From Phycisphaerae bacterium (GTDB lineage Bacteria > Planctomycetota > Phycisphaerae > Sedimentisphaerales > UBA12454): a DNA stretch of 64,000 bases. Positions within the stretch are counted from its first letter, which is position 1, and each line of letters starts with the position of its first letter. Shown here piece after piece: positions 17,741-26,422 of this stretch. Location of the stretch: assembly GCA_041652575.1 (NCBI GenBank), contig JBAZHC010000004.1:1-64000 (forward strand), in the 5' to 3' direction. The notes beneath the pieces were generated by a model that was given only the letters and a program-made list of their open reading frames with translations, had not been told where the DNA came from and made no database searches. A program made the position numbers and the translations under genes.

Positions 17741-18781
17741 TCAGCTATCTGCTCTGCCGCAGCCGCACGAATCACGAACTATAAGCCGTGCTTTCAAAAC
17801 GACTTTCGCCGGCTCTGTAGTCTGGCCGGATATACGGTTCAAAATCATTCTGACCGCAACACGGCCGATTTCTTTTGTCGGGATACGCATTGTGGTTAGT
17901 TTCAATCTGCGATGTATTGCTATATCGGAATCGTCAAAACCGGCCACTCCAACCTGCTGGGGAACCTTAATTCCTTTATCCATAAGGGCATCAATGACGC
18001 CGCATGCGATATCGTCATTACCGGCAACAATACCGTAACGTTCCTGGGGTTTAATCAGGGGAAATATCTTTTCCTGCGTAAGACGATAACCTTCGTCATA
18101 GCTGTAATTATTGCCGAAAAACTTTTTGTCATCAGCGGTTACCTTTATTGATGCAAGAGCATCGGTAAAACCGCGGGCTCGTGCCGTAGTATCGACATTG
18201 TGTTCTGAACCGCCGACAAAAAATACATTTGTGATTCCATGTACATCAATAAAGTGCCGAGTCACCTCAAAAGCACCAAGATGGTTATCCAGAAGTATAT
18301 TATCGAGCCGCCAGAGATTCACATCCTTGTCCAGAATTACCAAAGGCCCGTTGATGTTTCCAACGCCTTCGAGCACCTCATCGTATAATTCCGAAAGCAT
18401 AAGTATTACGCCGTCAGTTCGGCCTTCCGAACACAGTCTGCTGACAGCTTCTATTTGAGATTCCGCCCCTTTTGCTTTGAGTACCATTATATGGACGCCA
18501 TTGGCCTGTGCCTCTTCATGTGCACCTTCCATTAACATCGCAAAATACTGGCCTTCAAAATCCGGAACAATCAGACCTATCGTATCGGTTCGTCTTCTGC
18601 TCAATGCCTGTGCCCTGCTGTTGGGATGAAAATCCAAATGACGAATGGCAGTTTCGACTTTACGCCGTGTGTCCGGAGCGACTCGACCCAAACCATTTAC
18701 TACACGGGAAACTGTGGAAATGGAAACGCCGGCAACCCTGGCAACATTATGAATCGTTATGCTCCCTGTTTCTGTAACCAT
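17741..18781 (-). CDS. LacI-family repressor of the glucan locus
   Basis: 346 residues. N-terminal LacI helix-turn-helix (about 8-30: TIHNVARVAGVSISTVSRVV), hinge region, then a Peripla_BP ligand domain (about 65-340; TDTIGLIVPDF, GNDDIACGVIDALMD, VGVAGFDDSDIA). First gene of the minus-strand operon. A TGTAAAAG-type palindrome overlaps the -10 box of its own promoter and a second lies before the divergent GH giant. The simple reading is autorepression and repression of both operons until an oligosaccharide or derivative binds. The inducer is unknown. Confidence 0.92.
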   Translation of the reverse strand: MVTETGSITIHNVARVAGVSISTVSRVVNGLGRVAPDTRRKVETAIRHLDFHPNSRAQALSRRRTDTIGLIVPDFEGQYFAMLMEGAHEEAQANGVHIMVLKAKGAESQIEAVSRLCSEGRTDGVILMLSELYDEVLEGVGNINGPLVILDKDVNLWRLDNILLDNHLGAFEVTRHFIDVHGITNVFFVGGSEHNVDTTARARGFTDALASIKVTADDKKFFGNNYSYDEGYRLTQEKIFPLIKPQERYGIVAGNDDIACGVIDALMDKGIKVPQQVGVAGFDDSDIAIHRRLKLTTMRIPTKEIGRVAVRMILNRISGQTTEPAKVVLKARLIVRDSCGCGRADS

Positions 18782-18809
18782 TTATATACCCTCAACAAAA
18801 AACTACGAC

Positions 18810-18827
18810 TGTAAAAGCCTTTTTACA
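18810..18827. promoter_or_regulatory. LacI-type operator 1
   Basis: TGTAAAAGCCTTTTTACA is an 18-base near-palindrome with half-site TGTAAAA. It covers the predicted -10 element of the LacI gene, a position that would block transcription. The match to operator 2 in half-site sequence supports it. Confidence 0.7.
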
Positions 18828-18848
18828 ATATTTACGCATTTTTGTCAA
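18820..18848 (-). promoter_or_regulatory. Promoter of the LacI-led operon
   Basis: On the minus strand TTGACA (18848-18843) is followed by 17 bases and TAAAAA (18825-18820). The perfect -35 compensates for the weak -10, which lies inside operator 1. The ATG of the repressor is at 18781. Confidence 0.5.
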
Positions 18849-18931
18849 TAAAATTATTTCAGTTCCGCACAAAACACTCTTTTTAGTATTTTTTTCTTGA
18901 CTTTTTATGGGAATTATAGAAAATTATGCAG

Positions 18932-18947
18932 TGAAAACGCTTTTACA
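18932..18947. promoter_or_regulatory. LacI-type operator 2, upstream of the fused glycosidase gene
   Basis: TGAAAACGCTTTTACA is a 16-base near-palindrome (six of eight half-site positions match) with the central CG/GC typical of LacI-family sites and the same TTTTACA arm as operator 1. A TTGACT at 18897-18902 with AT-rich sequence behind it may be the plus-strand promoter, putting this operator in the start-site or early-transcribed region. The two operators are about 120 bp apart, which would allow looping. Confidence 0.65.
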
Positions 18948-19018
18948 TATTTAACTCTTTTAACCTTGAAAATTATCAAAAATCTGTTAAAAAACGCAAA
19001 AAATTGGAGAAATTTGCC

Positions 19019-22000
19019 ATGAAATCAGCTTTTTTACTCATATTTCTTGTCTTCTTTACAGCTTCCACACTCGCAGAACAGTGGTATATTTTTGAAGACT
19101 TTGACAGCAATCAATGTCTTGCAAAATGGAAACCTGCTAATATTAATGGCTCTTCGCAAGTTATTATGGTCAAACAGGCATTATCCCTAAAATGGCAAGG
19201 AGACCGCGATGGTGTAGAACTGAAATACTTCCCCGCAACACCTATCGATATAACATCATGGCAAAAAATTCGAGTATACGCATCAATCGACACCAATAAT
19301 AGCGATGGCAAACTAAACCTTTGGCTCCATGACGGCGGCAAAGGCTCTTTTGTAACAGGCACCAATATCAGCCAGACTAATATAGAATTCAACCTCGAAG
19401 ATGCAAAAAAACAAATAGATGCTCAGGCTGTTAGAGAGTTTGCTCTGGTCGTCAACGGCTATCCTAACGATAACGGCACTATCTCATTTAGCAAAATTGA
19501 AGTATTCAGTGATAATGAAATTACCAAAGCAACTCTAACTCCTCTACCATCAGCGACAATCTCTGCCAGTTCAGAACAAAAAGAAATGACCGCGGCTATG
19601 GCAATGGACGGAAAAATGGACACACGCTGGTCAAGCAGTTCAAATGATAATGAATGGCTGCAAATCGATTTCAATACACCAACAGAACTGGTCGGCCTGA
19701 AACTTCACTGGGAAACCGCATACGGCAGAAATTATGAGATTGAAACACTCGCAGATAACGGTAAATGGGAAACCGCAAGCAAAATACAATACGGCGACGG
19801 CGGAGTCGATGAAATATATTTCGGCCTGCGAAAAACCAGGGCGGTCCGTTTTGTCGGTCATAAACGCGGTACAGGCTGGGGTTATTCTCTCTGGGAAATA
19901 GAAATATTAGGAAAAGAAAACCAAATACTCGCAAACGCCTCGTCATCGGCCAATGGTACTGATGCTCTGGCAGTATTAGACGGAAAAGCAGATACTTACT
20001 GGCAATCGGGACCTGATAACGGCGAAAACACAACTCTTGAACTAACCTTCCCGCATAAATTCGGTATCGGAGGTCTGCAAATCAACTGGGCACAACAAAA
20101 TTCACCAGCCTGCAAAATCGAGGCACTTGCCGAAGACAGCGACCAATGGCAAATCATTATGAATAAAAAGGCCGGTGTTAATAATACGGAAGATTTGTTT
20201 TTCTCGGCTGTTAATACCAAAAAACTGCGGCTTGTATTCGAAGCAGAACCTGTCCGCATCTCAGACATACAAATTAAAGGAACAAGCGAAGCGTGGACGC
20301 CGGTAAGACATTTTGAAATGCTCGCACAGCGACTGCCTGATGGAATGTTTCCCGGCTGGCTGCGGAGAGAGCAGGCATTCTGGACAGTTACAGGACTTTC
20401 CGGAAGTTTCAACGAATCGCTGCTGGATGAATACGGAAAAGTAGAATCGGGACTTAGAAATTTCAGCGTAACACCTGCCCTGATAATCGACGGCAAACTG
20501 CTCAGTGCCAAAAATTTCAAACTCACTCAATCTCTTGCAGATGACTGGGCACCTATCCCATCTGTAAAATGGCAAGGTAATGACATATCACTAAATATAA
20601 CTGCAAACACAATCGAACCAGACACTACGATTGTGCTTTATACCTTAAAAAATACAAGTAAAAAAGCTCGTGACATTTCTCTTCTGCTGGCGGCAAGGCC
20701 ATTACAAATAAACCCGCCATGGCAATTCGGCGGCTATTCTTCCATTAAACAAGCCAATTGGCAGGATAATGAAAACACCTTAATACTCAATGACACACAG
20801 GCTTTGCGGCTTTATCCGAAGCCATCCTTTCAATCACTTTACAGTCAAAAACCTACGGCAGATTCAATCGATATAATCGAATGTCTTACAGATAAAAAAT
20901 CTGACGGCAATTCTGTTTCTTCGCCGGAAGGTATTATTTCAGCGGGCGCACGATACAATTACCATCTGGCCGGCGGCGAAACGAAAACAATACTGGCAAT
21001 TTATCCAAATACCGACAAGACAAATATTTCAGTCAGCGGCAGCTATGAAGAGTTCTTCAGCAGCGAAATGAAAAAATCCCTGAAATACTGGCGGCAACTG
21101 ACCGGCGACTGGGACATCAATATTCCTGACAAAAAATTAGCCAATCTCATCCGCTCCAATCTCGCTTATCTTCTTATCAATGCCGATGGGCCTGCAACTC
21201 AGCCCGGCTCGCGAAACTATAACAATTCGTGGATACGCGACGGCGCAATCAGCGCAACGGCGATGATGAGATTCGGAATGCTCGATTTCGGCAAAAAATA
21301 CCTGCAATGGTTCACAGGACTAATCAAAGATGACGGATTTATTCCGTTCATTGTCGAAACCAAAACAGGCAATCCGGTCGGTTTTGCCGATACCTGGGGC
21401 GAATACGATTCGTTTGGAGAATATGCGTTCCTTGTCCGGGAAGTTACAGAAATTACCGATGACAATAGTATCGCCCAGATGAGCTGGCCGAAATTAAAAG
21501 CGGCTATGAAATATATGGAGAACCTGCGTAACCAGCGTCTGACAGAACAGTATAAAGGAACAGAATACGAAGGAATCTTACCGCAATCCAACAGCCATGA
21601 AGGATATTTCCCCGCAAAGCACAGCTATTGGGACGATTTTTTTGCACTTAAAGGCCTGCAGGATGCACAGACCATCGCCCTGCGGCTCGGATATAAAGAT
21701 GACGCCGTGTGGCTTAATGGTTTTGAAAAAGAACTTCGCAAATCACTGTTCGAATCTATGGAAAAAGTTCGACAACGCGATAATCTCAAAACACTTCCTG
21801 CCTGCGCGGAGCTTGGCGATTTCGACCCGACATCGACATCTATCGGAATTATGATAGCCGATGAACGTGACAATCTGCCAGAAGACGCTCTTGAAGCAAC
21901 TTACGACAAATATATGCAGGATTGCATCCAAAGAGCAGCGCAGCCGGCAGACAAACGCAGTTCATATACGCCTTATGAAGTTCGAAATATCGGCGCTATG

Positions 22001-24592
22001 ATTCGGATGGGCAGAAGCGCAGACGCCAGAACGCTGCTCGATTTCTTTGTAAATGACGGCGTAAGACCTGCCGCGTGGAACCATCTGGCCGAAGTTGTGC
22101 ACGGCGATCTTCGAACTCCAAGTTATATTGGCGATATGCCGCATACATGGGTCGGTGCGGAGTTAATCAATTCGATTCGGGATATGCTCGTTTATGAAGA
22201 CCGGGGCAGGCTTGTGCTCGCAGCAGCGATACCGGACAAATGGCTCGATAAGGGCATATCGGTCAGAAATTTGCAAACATTATGGGGTCCTATTAGTTAT
22301 AATATCAAACGAGATACGAACGGCAAAGTTACACTTAAATTGAATTATACTAAAAAACCGCCGAATGGCTTTGCAGTCCCAGCAGGAACAGAGCTAATTG
22401 TTCAGGAGACAAAAATGATACCTCAGGCATTAAAACAAAAACAACAGCAGACTTGCGGATTATCTTTTAACGACCAGGCATTCCAACGAAATGGCGAAAG
22501 TTATTTTATTTTGAGCGGCGAAATGCATTATTTTCGCGTCGATGCCGACCTGTGGCCAAAACATCTTCAAATGATAAAAGAGGCTGGTTTGAATACGGTC
22601 TCATCTTATGTGCCATGGTCTCTGCACGAACAAATCGAAGGCGAGCCGGACTTTAGCGGTAAATACGGTGCAAATCTTAATCTTGAACGATTTATCAAAC
22701 TGTGTAAAAAATTAGAATTGAATCTCATTCTAAAGCCCGGGCCATATATTCTCGCTGAATTGACTATGCATGGGATTCCGAAATGGTTTTTTGAAAAATA
22801 CCCGGCGACATTAGCCTGTGATTTTAACGGCAGGCCTTATCCTGTCAAATACACCTGCCTTGTTCATCCGGATTATAAAAGAAAAGTTATGCAATGGTAT
22901 GACGCGGTAATGCCGCTAATTGCGAAAAACCAGAACTCAAATGGCGGACCTGTCATAATGGTGCAGGTTTGCAATGAAGCTGGTTTGTTCCAATGGCTCG
23001 GCGGCAGCGGTGATTACAGCCCGGAATCTCTGATGGAATACCGTAAATATCTGGAAAATCATTACACAGATATTGGCGAATTGAATAAACACTATGGCAG
23101 CAACTATTCAACTTTCGAAGATGTTGAAGCACCGGCAGGCAGAGCAGTTTCAAGAGCTGACCATTTCGCATACAGGGACTGGGAAAGTTTTCATCGGGAT
23201 TTTTATGCCGAGTATATCGGATGGCTCATTAAAGAAATTCGTGAACACAATGTAAATGTTCCGCTATTTCATAATGTGCCGGGTTGGGTTTATGGACGAG
23301 CCAAAAGTATGCCGGTTTGTCTGTCGATGTATCATAAGTTATCACGGCTTTATCCCGATATCCTGCTCGGAGTCGACCATATCCCTGAAAATCCGTCATA
23401 TCGCAATTTTCACGATGACCGGCTTATCAATGCTTTTACGAAAGCGATTCAGGGTAATCGCGGGCCGACGTATATCGCAGAACTTCAGGCTGGCACACGC
23501 GAGGCGTGTGTTTGCGTTTATCCAAACGAAATGGAACTATTCTATAAAGCATGCCTTGCGAATGGCGCAGTCGCGATGAATTATTATATGTTCAGCCAGG
23601 GGCAAAATCCGCCCGGCTGGGGAATTTACGATTCGTCGTTTTATCTGCAAACACCTTTAAATGTCAAAGGAGAACCATCAGAAAACTATCCTGTAACAAA
23701 AAATATAAATGAATTTATCAATACGCACGGCCAAAGACTTTGCGAAAGTCAAAACAAAGCTTTACAGGCTTTGGCATTTTATCCGCCTTATTATTACCGC
23801 GAATTCACCAGTCCACTGTTTACAGGGGAAAATCTTGATGAATTTTTGCTCGCTGACTGCAAGCTCGATACGCGAATGGTTACGGATGAATTGCTTTTTG
23901 AAAGTCTCGGCAAACTTATTGCGATGGACAATCAGGAATATGATGCTGTCGATATTACAAATGCTGATTCTCAACTTGACCGGTATAAACAGATTTGGAT
24001 GGCCTGCACGGAACAGATGGATGAAAATACTCAACATTTATTATTAGATTATGTTCGGCGAGGCGGACACTTGATTTGTTTTCCGACACTGCCAAAATTC
24101 GACCTTAACGCCAATCCATGTTCAATTCTCGCAGATGGTCTCGGCATAAACAGTGAGGAAGTAAAAACAGACAGCGATGGAATGATTCGCTGGGTCAAAA
24201 CAAATGAAGATATACACGCAATCAGTTATATTGAAACATTCAACGCACCGCATGGAGAGGTTATCGCATCAACGCGCAACGGCAAATCGTGCGGTATTAA
24301 AGTCAAATGCGGCAAAGGTTCGGCATCGATTCTTGGAACAGGATTTATCTATCAGGCTACGGCACACAAAAAAGCATGGCAGCATTTAAGTCTCGATATG
24401 AATTTCAAAGGTCCTGTTACCTGTGATAATCCGATGATTATAACACGGACGCGTTTCAATAAAACAGGCGGCGGATACTTTTTTATGCTGAATTATCACA
24501 ATCAGACTCTTGAGGGAAAAATATCATTCAATAATAAAAAGGTTAATTTGCCGCCATTTAGCGGTTTGATAGTACCATTCGATAACCCTTAA
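19019..24592 (+). CDS. Giant secreted fusion: two F5/8C domains, (alpha/alpha)6 glycosidase-like domain and GH35-like beta-galactosidase domain
   Basis: 1857 residues from ATG 19019, which has GGAGA eight bases upstream; TTG 19004 in frame is rejected. Signal peptide MKSAFLLIFLVFFTASTLAE, a CBM-like domain (about 25-165), two discoidin (F5/8C) domains (about 180-305 and 310-430), a beta domain, then an (alpha/alpha)6 toroid (about 690-1110; NNSWIRDGAISATAMMRFGM, HSYWDDFFALKGL) related to GH clan L/GH94-like folds. From about residue 1133 a complete GH35-like TIM barrel begins (LSGEMHYFRVDADLWPKHLQ). Its expected acid/base is E1320 in VQVCNEAG and its nucleophile E1488 in YIAELQAG. The 168-residue spacing is nearer GH42 than classical GH35. 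The junction carries an internal ribosome-binding site. First gene of the plus-strand operon controlled by operator 2. Confidence 0.85.
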   Translation: MKSAFLLIFLVFFTASTLAEQWYIFEDFDSNQCLAKWKPANINGSSQVIMVKQALSLKWQGDRDGVELKYFPATPIDITSWQKIRVYASIDTNNSDGKLNLWLHDGGKGSFVTGTNISQTNIEFNLEDAKKQIDAQAVREFALVVNGYPNDNGTISFSKIEVFSDNEITKATLTPLPSATISASSEQKEMTAAMAMDGKMDTRWSSSSNDNEWLQIDFNTPTELVGLKLHWETAYGRNYEIETLADNGKWETASKIQYGDGGVDEIYFGLRKTRAVRFVGHKRGTGWGYSLWEIEILGKENQILANASSSANGTDALAVLDGKADTYWQSGPDNGENTTLELTFPHKFGIGGLQINWAQQNSPACKIEALAEDSDQWQIIMNKKAGVNNTEDLFFSAVNTKKLRLVFEAEPVRISDIQIKGTSEAWTPVRHFEMLAQRLPDGMFPGWLRREQAFWTVTGLSGSFNESLLDEYGKVESGLRNFSVTPALIIDGKLLSAKNFKLTQSLADDWAPIPSVKWQGNDISLNITANTIEPDTTIVLYTLKNTSKKARDISLLLAARPLQINPPWQFGGYSSIKQANWQDNENTLILNDTQALRLYPKPSFQSLYSQKPTADSIDIIECLTDKKSDGNSVSSPEGIISAGARYNYHLAGGETKTILAIYPNTDKTNISVSGSYEEFFSSEMKKSLKYWRQLTGDWDINIPDKKLANLIRSNLAYLLINADGPATQPGSRNYNNSWIRDGAISATAMMRFGMLDFGKKYLQWFTGLIKDDGFIPFIVETKTGNPVGFADTWGEYDSFGEYAFLVREVTEITDDNSIAQMSWPKLKAAMKYMENLRNQRLTEQYKGTEYEGILPQSNSHEGYFPAKHSYWDDFFALKGLQDAQTIALRLGYKDDAVWLNGFEKELRKSLFESMEKVRQRDNLKTLPACAELGDFDPTSTSIGIMIADERDNLPEDALEATYDKYMQDCIQRAAQPADKRSSYTPYEVRNIGAMIRMGRSADARTLLDFFVNDGVRPAAWNHLAEVVHGDLRTPSYIGDMPHTWVGAELINSIRDMLVYEDRGRLVLAAAIPDKWLDKGISVRNLQTLWGPISYNIKRDTNGKVTLKLNYTKKPPNGFAVPAGTELIVQETKMIPQALKQKQQQTCGLSFNDQAFQRNGESYFILSGEMHYFRVDADLWPKHLQMIKEAGLNTVSSYVPWSLHEQIEGEPDFSGKYGANLNLERFIKLCKKLELNLILKPGPYILAELTMHGIPKWFFEKYPATLACDFNGRPYPVKYTCLVHPDYKRKVMQWYDAVMPLIAKNQNSNGGPVIMVQVCNEAGLFQWLGGSGDYSPESLMEYRKYLENHYTDIGELNKHYGSNYSTFEDVEAPAGRAVSRADHFAYRDWESFHRDFYAEYIGWLIKEIREHNVNVPLFHNVPGWVYGRAKSMPVCLSMYHKLSRLYPDILLGVDHIPENPSYRNFHDDRLINAFTKAIQGNRGPTYIAELQAGTREACVCVYPNEMELFYKACLANGAVAMNYYMFSQGQNPPGWGIYDSSFYLQTPLNVKGEPSENYPVTKNINEFINTHGQRLCESQNKALQALAFYPPYYYREFTSPLFTGENLDEFLLADCKLDTRMVTDELLFESLGKLIAMDNQEYDAVDITNADSQLDRYKQIWMACTEQMDENTQHLLLDYVRRGGHLICFPTLPKFDLNANPCSILADGLGINSEEVKTDSDGMIRWVKTNEDIHAISYIETFNAPHGEVIASTRNGKSCGIKVKCGKGSASILGTGFIYQATAHKKAWQHLSLDMNFKGPVTCDNPMIITRTRFNKTGGGYFFMLNYHNQTLEGKISFNNKKVNLPPFSGLIVPFDNP
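22404..22417 (+). promoter_or_regulatory. Internal ribosome-binding site and in-frame ATG at the domain junction
   Basis: AGGAG (22404-22408), six bases, then ATG 22415 in the frame of the large protein, exactly at the start of the GH35-like part. This is either a working internal start for a separate GH35-like protein without signal peptide, or the relic of two genes joined by loss of a stop codon. Confidence 0.55.
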
Positions 24593-24612
24593 TCTTTTAA
24601 AGGATTATTCCA

Positions 24613-26376
24613 GTGATGAAAAAGTTTTATTTTTCAGGATTGATTATGATACTCATTGTCGCTAATGTATCCGGCAATTGTTCAAAGCAGGACGAAATAT
24701 ATCTTCGTGAAATCCTTAAGCAAACATGGGTTTATCTTGACAGTCATCTCGCCAAAGAAACAGGATTCCCAACCGATTCACAAACACCCGGCGGCAATAC
24801 CAACACCACAAATATCGGATTATATCTTTCCGCCATAGGCCCTGCCGAGAAAATGGGGTTTATTTCAAGAGCAGATGCTTTGGCGCGAATAACCAAAATA
24901 ATCGAATCTATTGAAAAAATCGAATCACGCAACGGATTCATTTACAACTGGATTGATGTCGGCGGCGATACGAAAATGGCTGACGGCGTTATGGCAGTAT
25001 CGGATTTTAATAAACTTATCACGGGGCTGATACTTGTCCGGCAATTCTTTCCGGAACTGGCCGACAAGGCCTCGCCATTGATTGAACGGGTAAAATGGAG
25101 CACACTTTATGATGCCGCCACCGGCAATACGTATTGGGGATATGATATTAAAAACGACAGGCCCATAGGACTGGGAAATTTCTGGCTGGCTTCCGACTGC
25201 AGGCTGGTTATGTTTTATATGATTGCAAGCGGAAACGGACCAGTGAAAATATGGGACGATGCGAAACGCCAAAAAATTCAAGCTGACGGACTGACATTTT
25301 ACGAGCCGGGCTACTGGTTCGGCGGAATTTTTATGGCGGCAATGGATGCGATATTTTTAGACCCGCCGGACAGAACTGAAATAGGAAGTTCTATAGGCGA
25401 CTTCGCATGGCATCAGATTCAGCAGGCACAGAACCGCGGATTGAAAGTATGGGGATGGTCAAACTGCAATATACCCGGCAAAGGTTATACCGAAGGAGGA
25501 TTTTTGCCGTGGTGGGTTGTAACGCCGCACGCTTCGGTACTGGTGATAGAATATTATCCACGTCACGTAATCGAAAATTTACACCGGCTTGACGCGATGG
25601 GAATGCGAAAACCTTTGACAGCAGACAAACATTTCGGATTTTGTGATTCTATCGACATTCGAAATGGTAAAGTCGACGACAGATACCTGTCGCTGGACCA
25701 GGCGATGCTGTTTTTGTCTTTAACGAATTTTCTCGAAGATGGTATGGTGCGCAAATATTTCGCACAAGACAGGTTAGTCAAAAATGGTTTCAAATTATTA
25801 GAAACTCGCCTTGCGAAGGACCCGAATCTCCTGAAAAAATGGGCAGAAAGAGACACTTCACCGCCTCAGTCTTCGCCTGCGGGAAAAACTTCTAAAAATA
25901 TTGCTTTAGATATGAAACAGCCGGAAGGAATTATTTTAAATACCGCCGCCTTGGGAGGCAGTAAAGTTGACGCAAAATTCACTGCTGAAGGTTTAGTTGC
26001 CGATTTTACGGCAGGCGATGAGCAAGCCAGTGAAATCAATATTGATATAATCTTTCCACAAATAGACGGAAGAAATCTCGACGGGATTCAAATTGTATGC
26101 AGCGGAAGCTCAAAAGAAGCTTTTGGCGGAGTCAGGATTTATCTATACGACGACCAGGGGCAATCACAATATACTTTTATAGATGGCATAACGCCTGAAC
26201 TGAAGCAGCATAATATTCCGGACTCCTCTATATTTGGAATGCTGTCAAAACCTTATGCGGTTAATAAACTGACTATAAAACTTTGGGCCAAGCCGTGGTA
26301 CTATACAAATCAGTGCACAAAGGCAAAATCCGGAAGGCTTATTATTGATAAAATCATATTCAAACAAAAAGGGTGA
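24613..26376 (+). CDS. Secreted DUF3131/glycoamylase-like enzyme with C-terminal CBM-like domain
   Basis: 587 residues from GTG 24613 (ATG 24616 is one codon later; AGGA lies at 24601-24604). Signal peptide about 1-22 (LIMILIVANVSGN). An (alpha/alpha)6 domain of the glycoamylase/DUF3131 group follows (about 25-410), with TWVYLDSHLAKETGFPTDSQ, FIYNWIDVGGDTKMADGVMA and YWFGGIFMAAMDAIF. A C-terminal beta-sandwich (about 435-587) contains FGGVRIYLYDDQGQ. Members of this group include beta-1,2-glucan and related glycosidases, but the exact activity is not predictable. It lies 20 bases after the fused glycosidase, so it is the second gene of the operon divergent from the LacI gene. It ends in a terminator. 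Confidence 0.8.
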   Translation: MMKKFYFSGLIMILIVANVSGNCSKQDEIYLREILKQTWVYLDSHLAKETGFPTDSQTPGGNTNTTNIGLYLSAIGPAEKMGFISRADALARITKIIESIEKIESRNGFIYNWIDVGGDTKMADGVMAVSDFNKLITGLILVRQFFPELADKASPLIERVKWSTLYDAATGNTYWGYDIKNDRPIGLGNFWLASDCRLVMFYMIASGNGPVKIWDDAKRQKIQADGLTFYEPGYWFGGIFMAAMDAIFLDPPDRTEIGSSIGDFAWHQIQQAQNRGLKVWGWSNCNIPGKGYTEGGFLPWWVVTPHASVLVIEYYPRHVIENLHRLDAMGMRKPLTADKHFGFCDSIDIRNGKVDDRYLSLDQAMLFLSLTNFLEDGMVRKYFAQDRLVKNGFKLLETRLAKDPNLLKKWAERDTSPPQSSPAGKTSKNIALDMKQPEGIILNTAALGGSKVDAKFTAEGLVADFTAGDEQASEINIDIIFPQIDGRNLDGIQIVCSGSSKEAFGGVRIYLYDDQGQSQYTFIDGITPELKQHNIPDSSIFGMLSKPYAVNKLTIKLWAKPWYYTNQCTKAKSGRLIIDKIIFKQKG

Positions 26377-26400
26377 GAACCGCAAAGGTCCCACCCTTTT
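26366..26400. terminator. Bidirectional terminator between convergent operons
   Basis: A-rich AAAAAGGGTG, an inner ACC/GGT pair with a GCAAA loop, and CACCCTTTT form a stem that overlaps the stop codon of the upstream gene. The A-run and T-run on either side make it usable by both convergent genes. Confidence 0.75.
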
Positions 26401-26422
26401 AAACATTCATACTCTTCTATAA

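Noticed and set aside
19004..19018. TTG start of the giant glycosidase frame
   Set aside because: The signal peptide begins at ATG 19019, and GGAGA lies at the right distance from that ATG and inside the TTG version.
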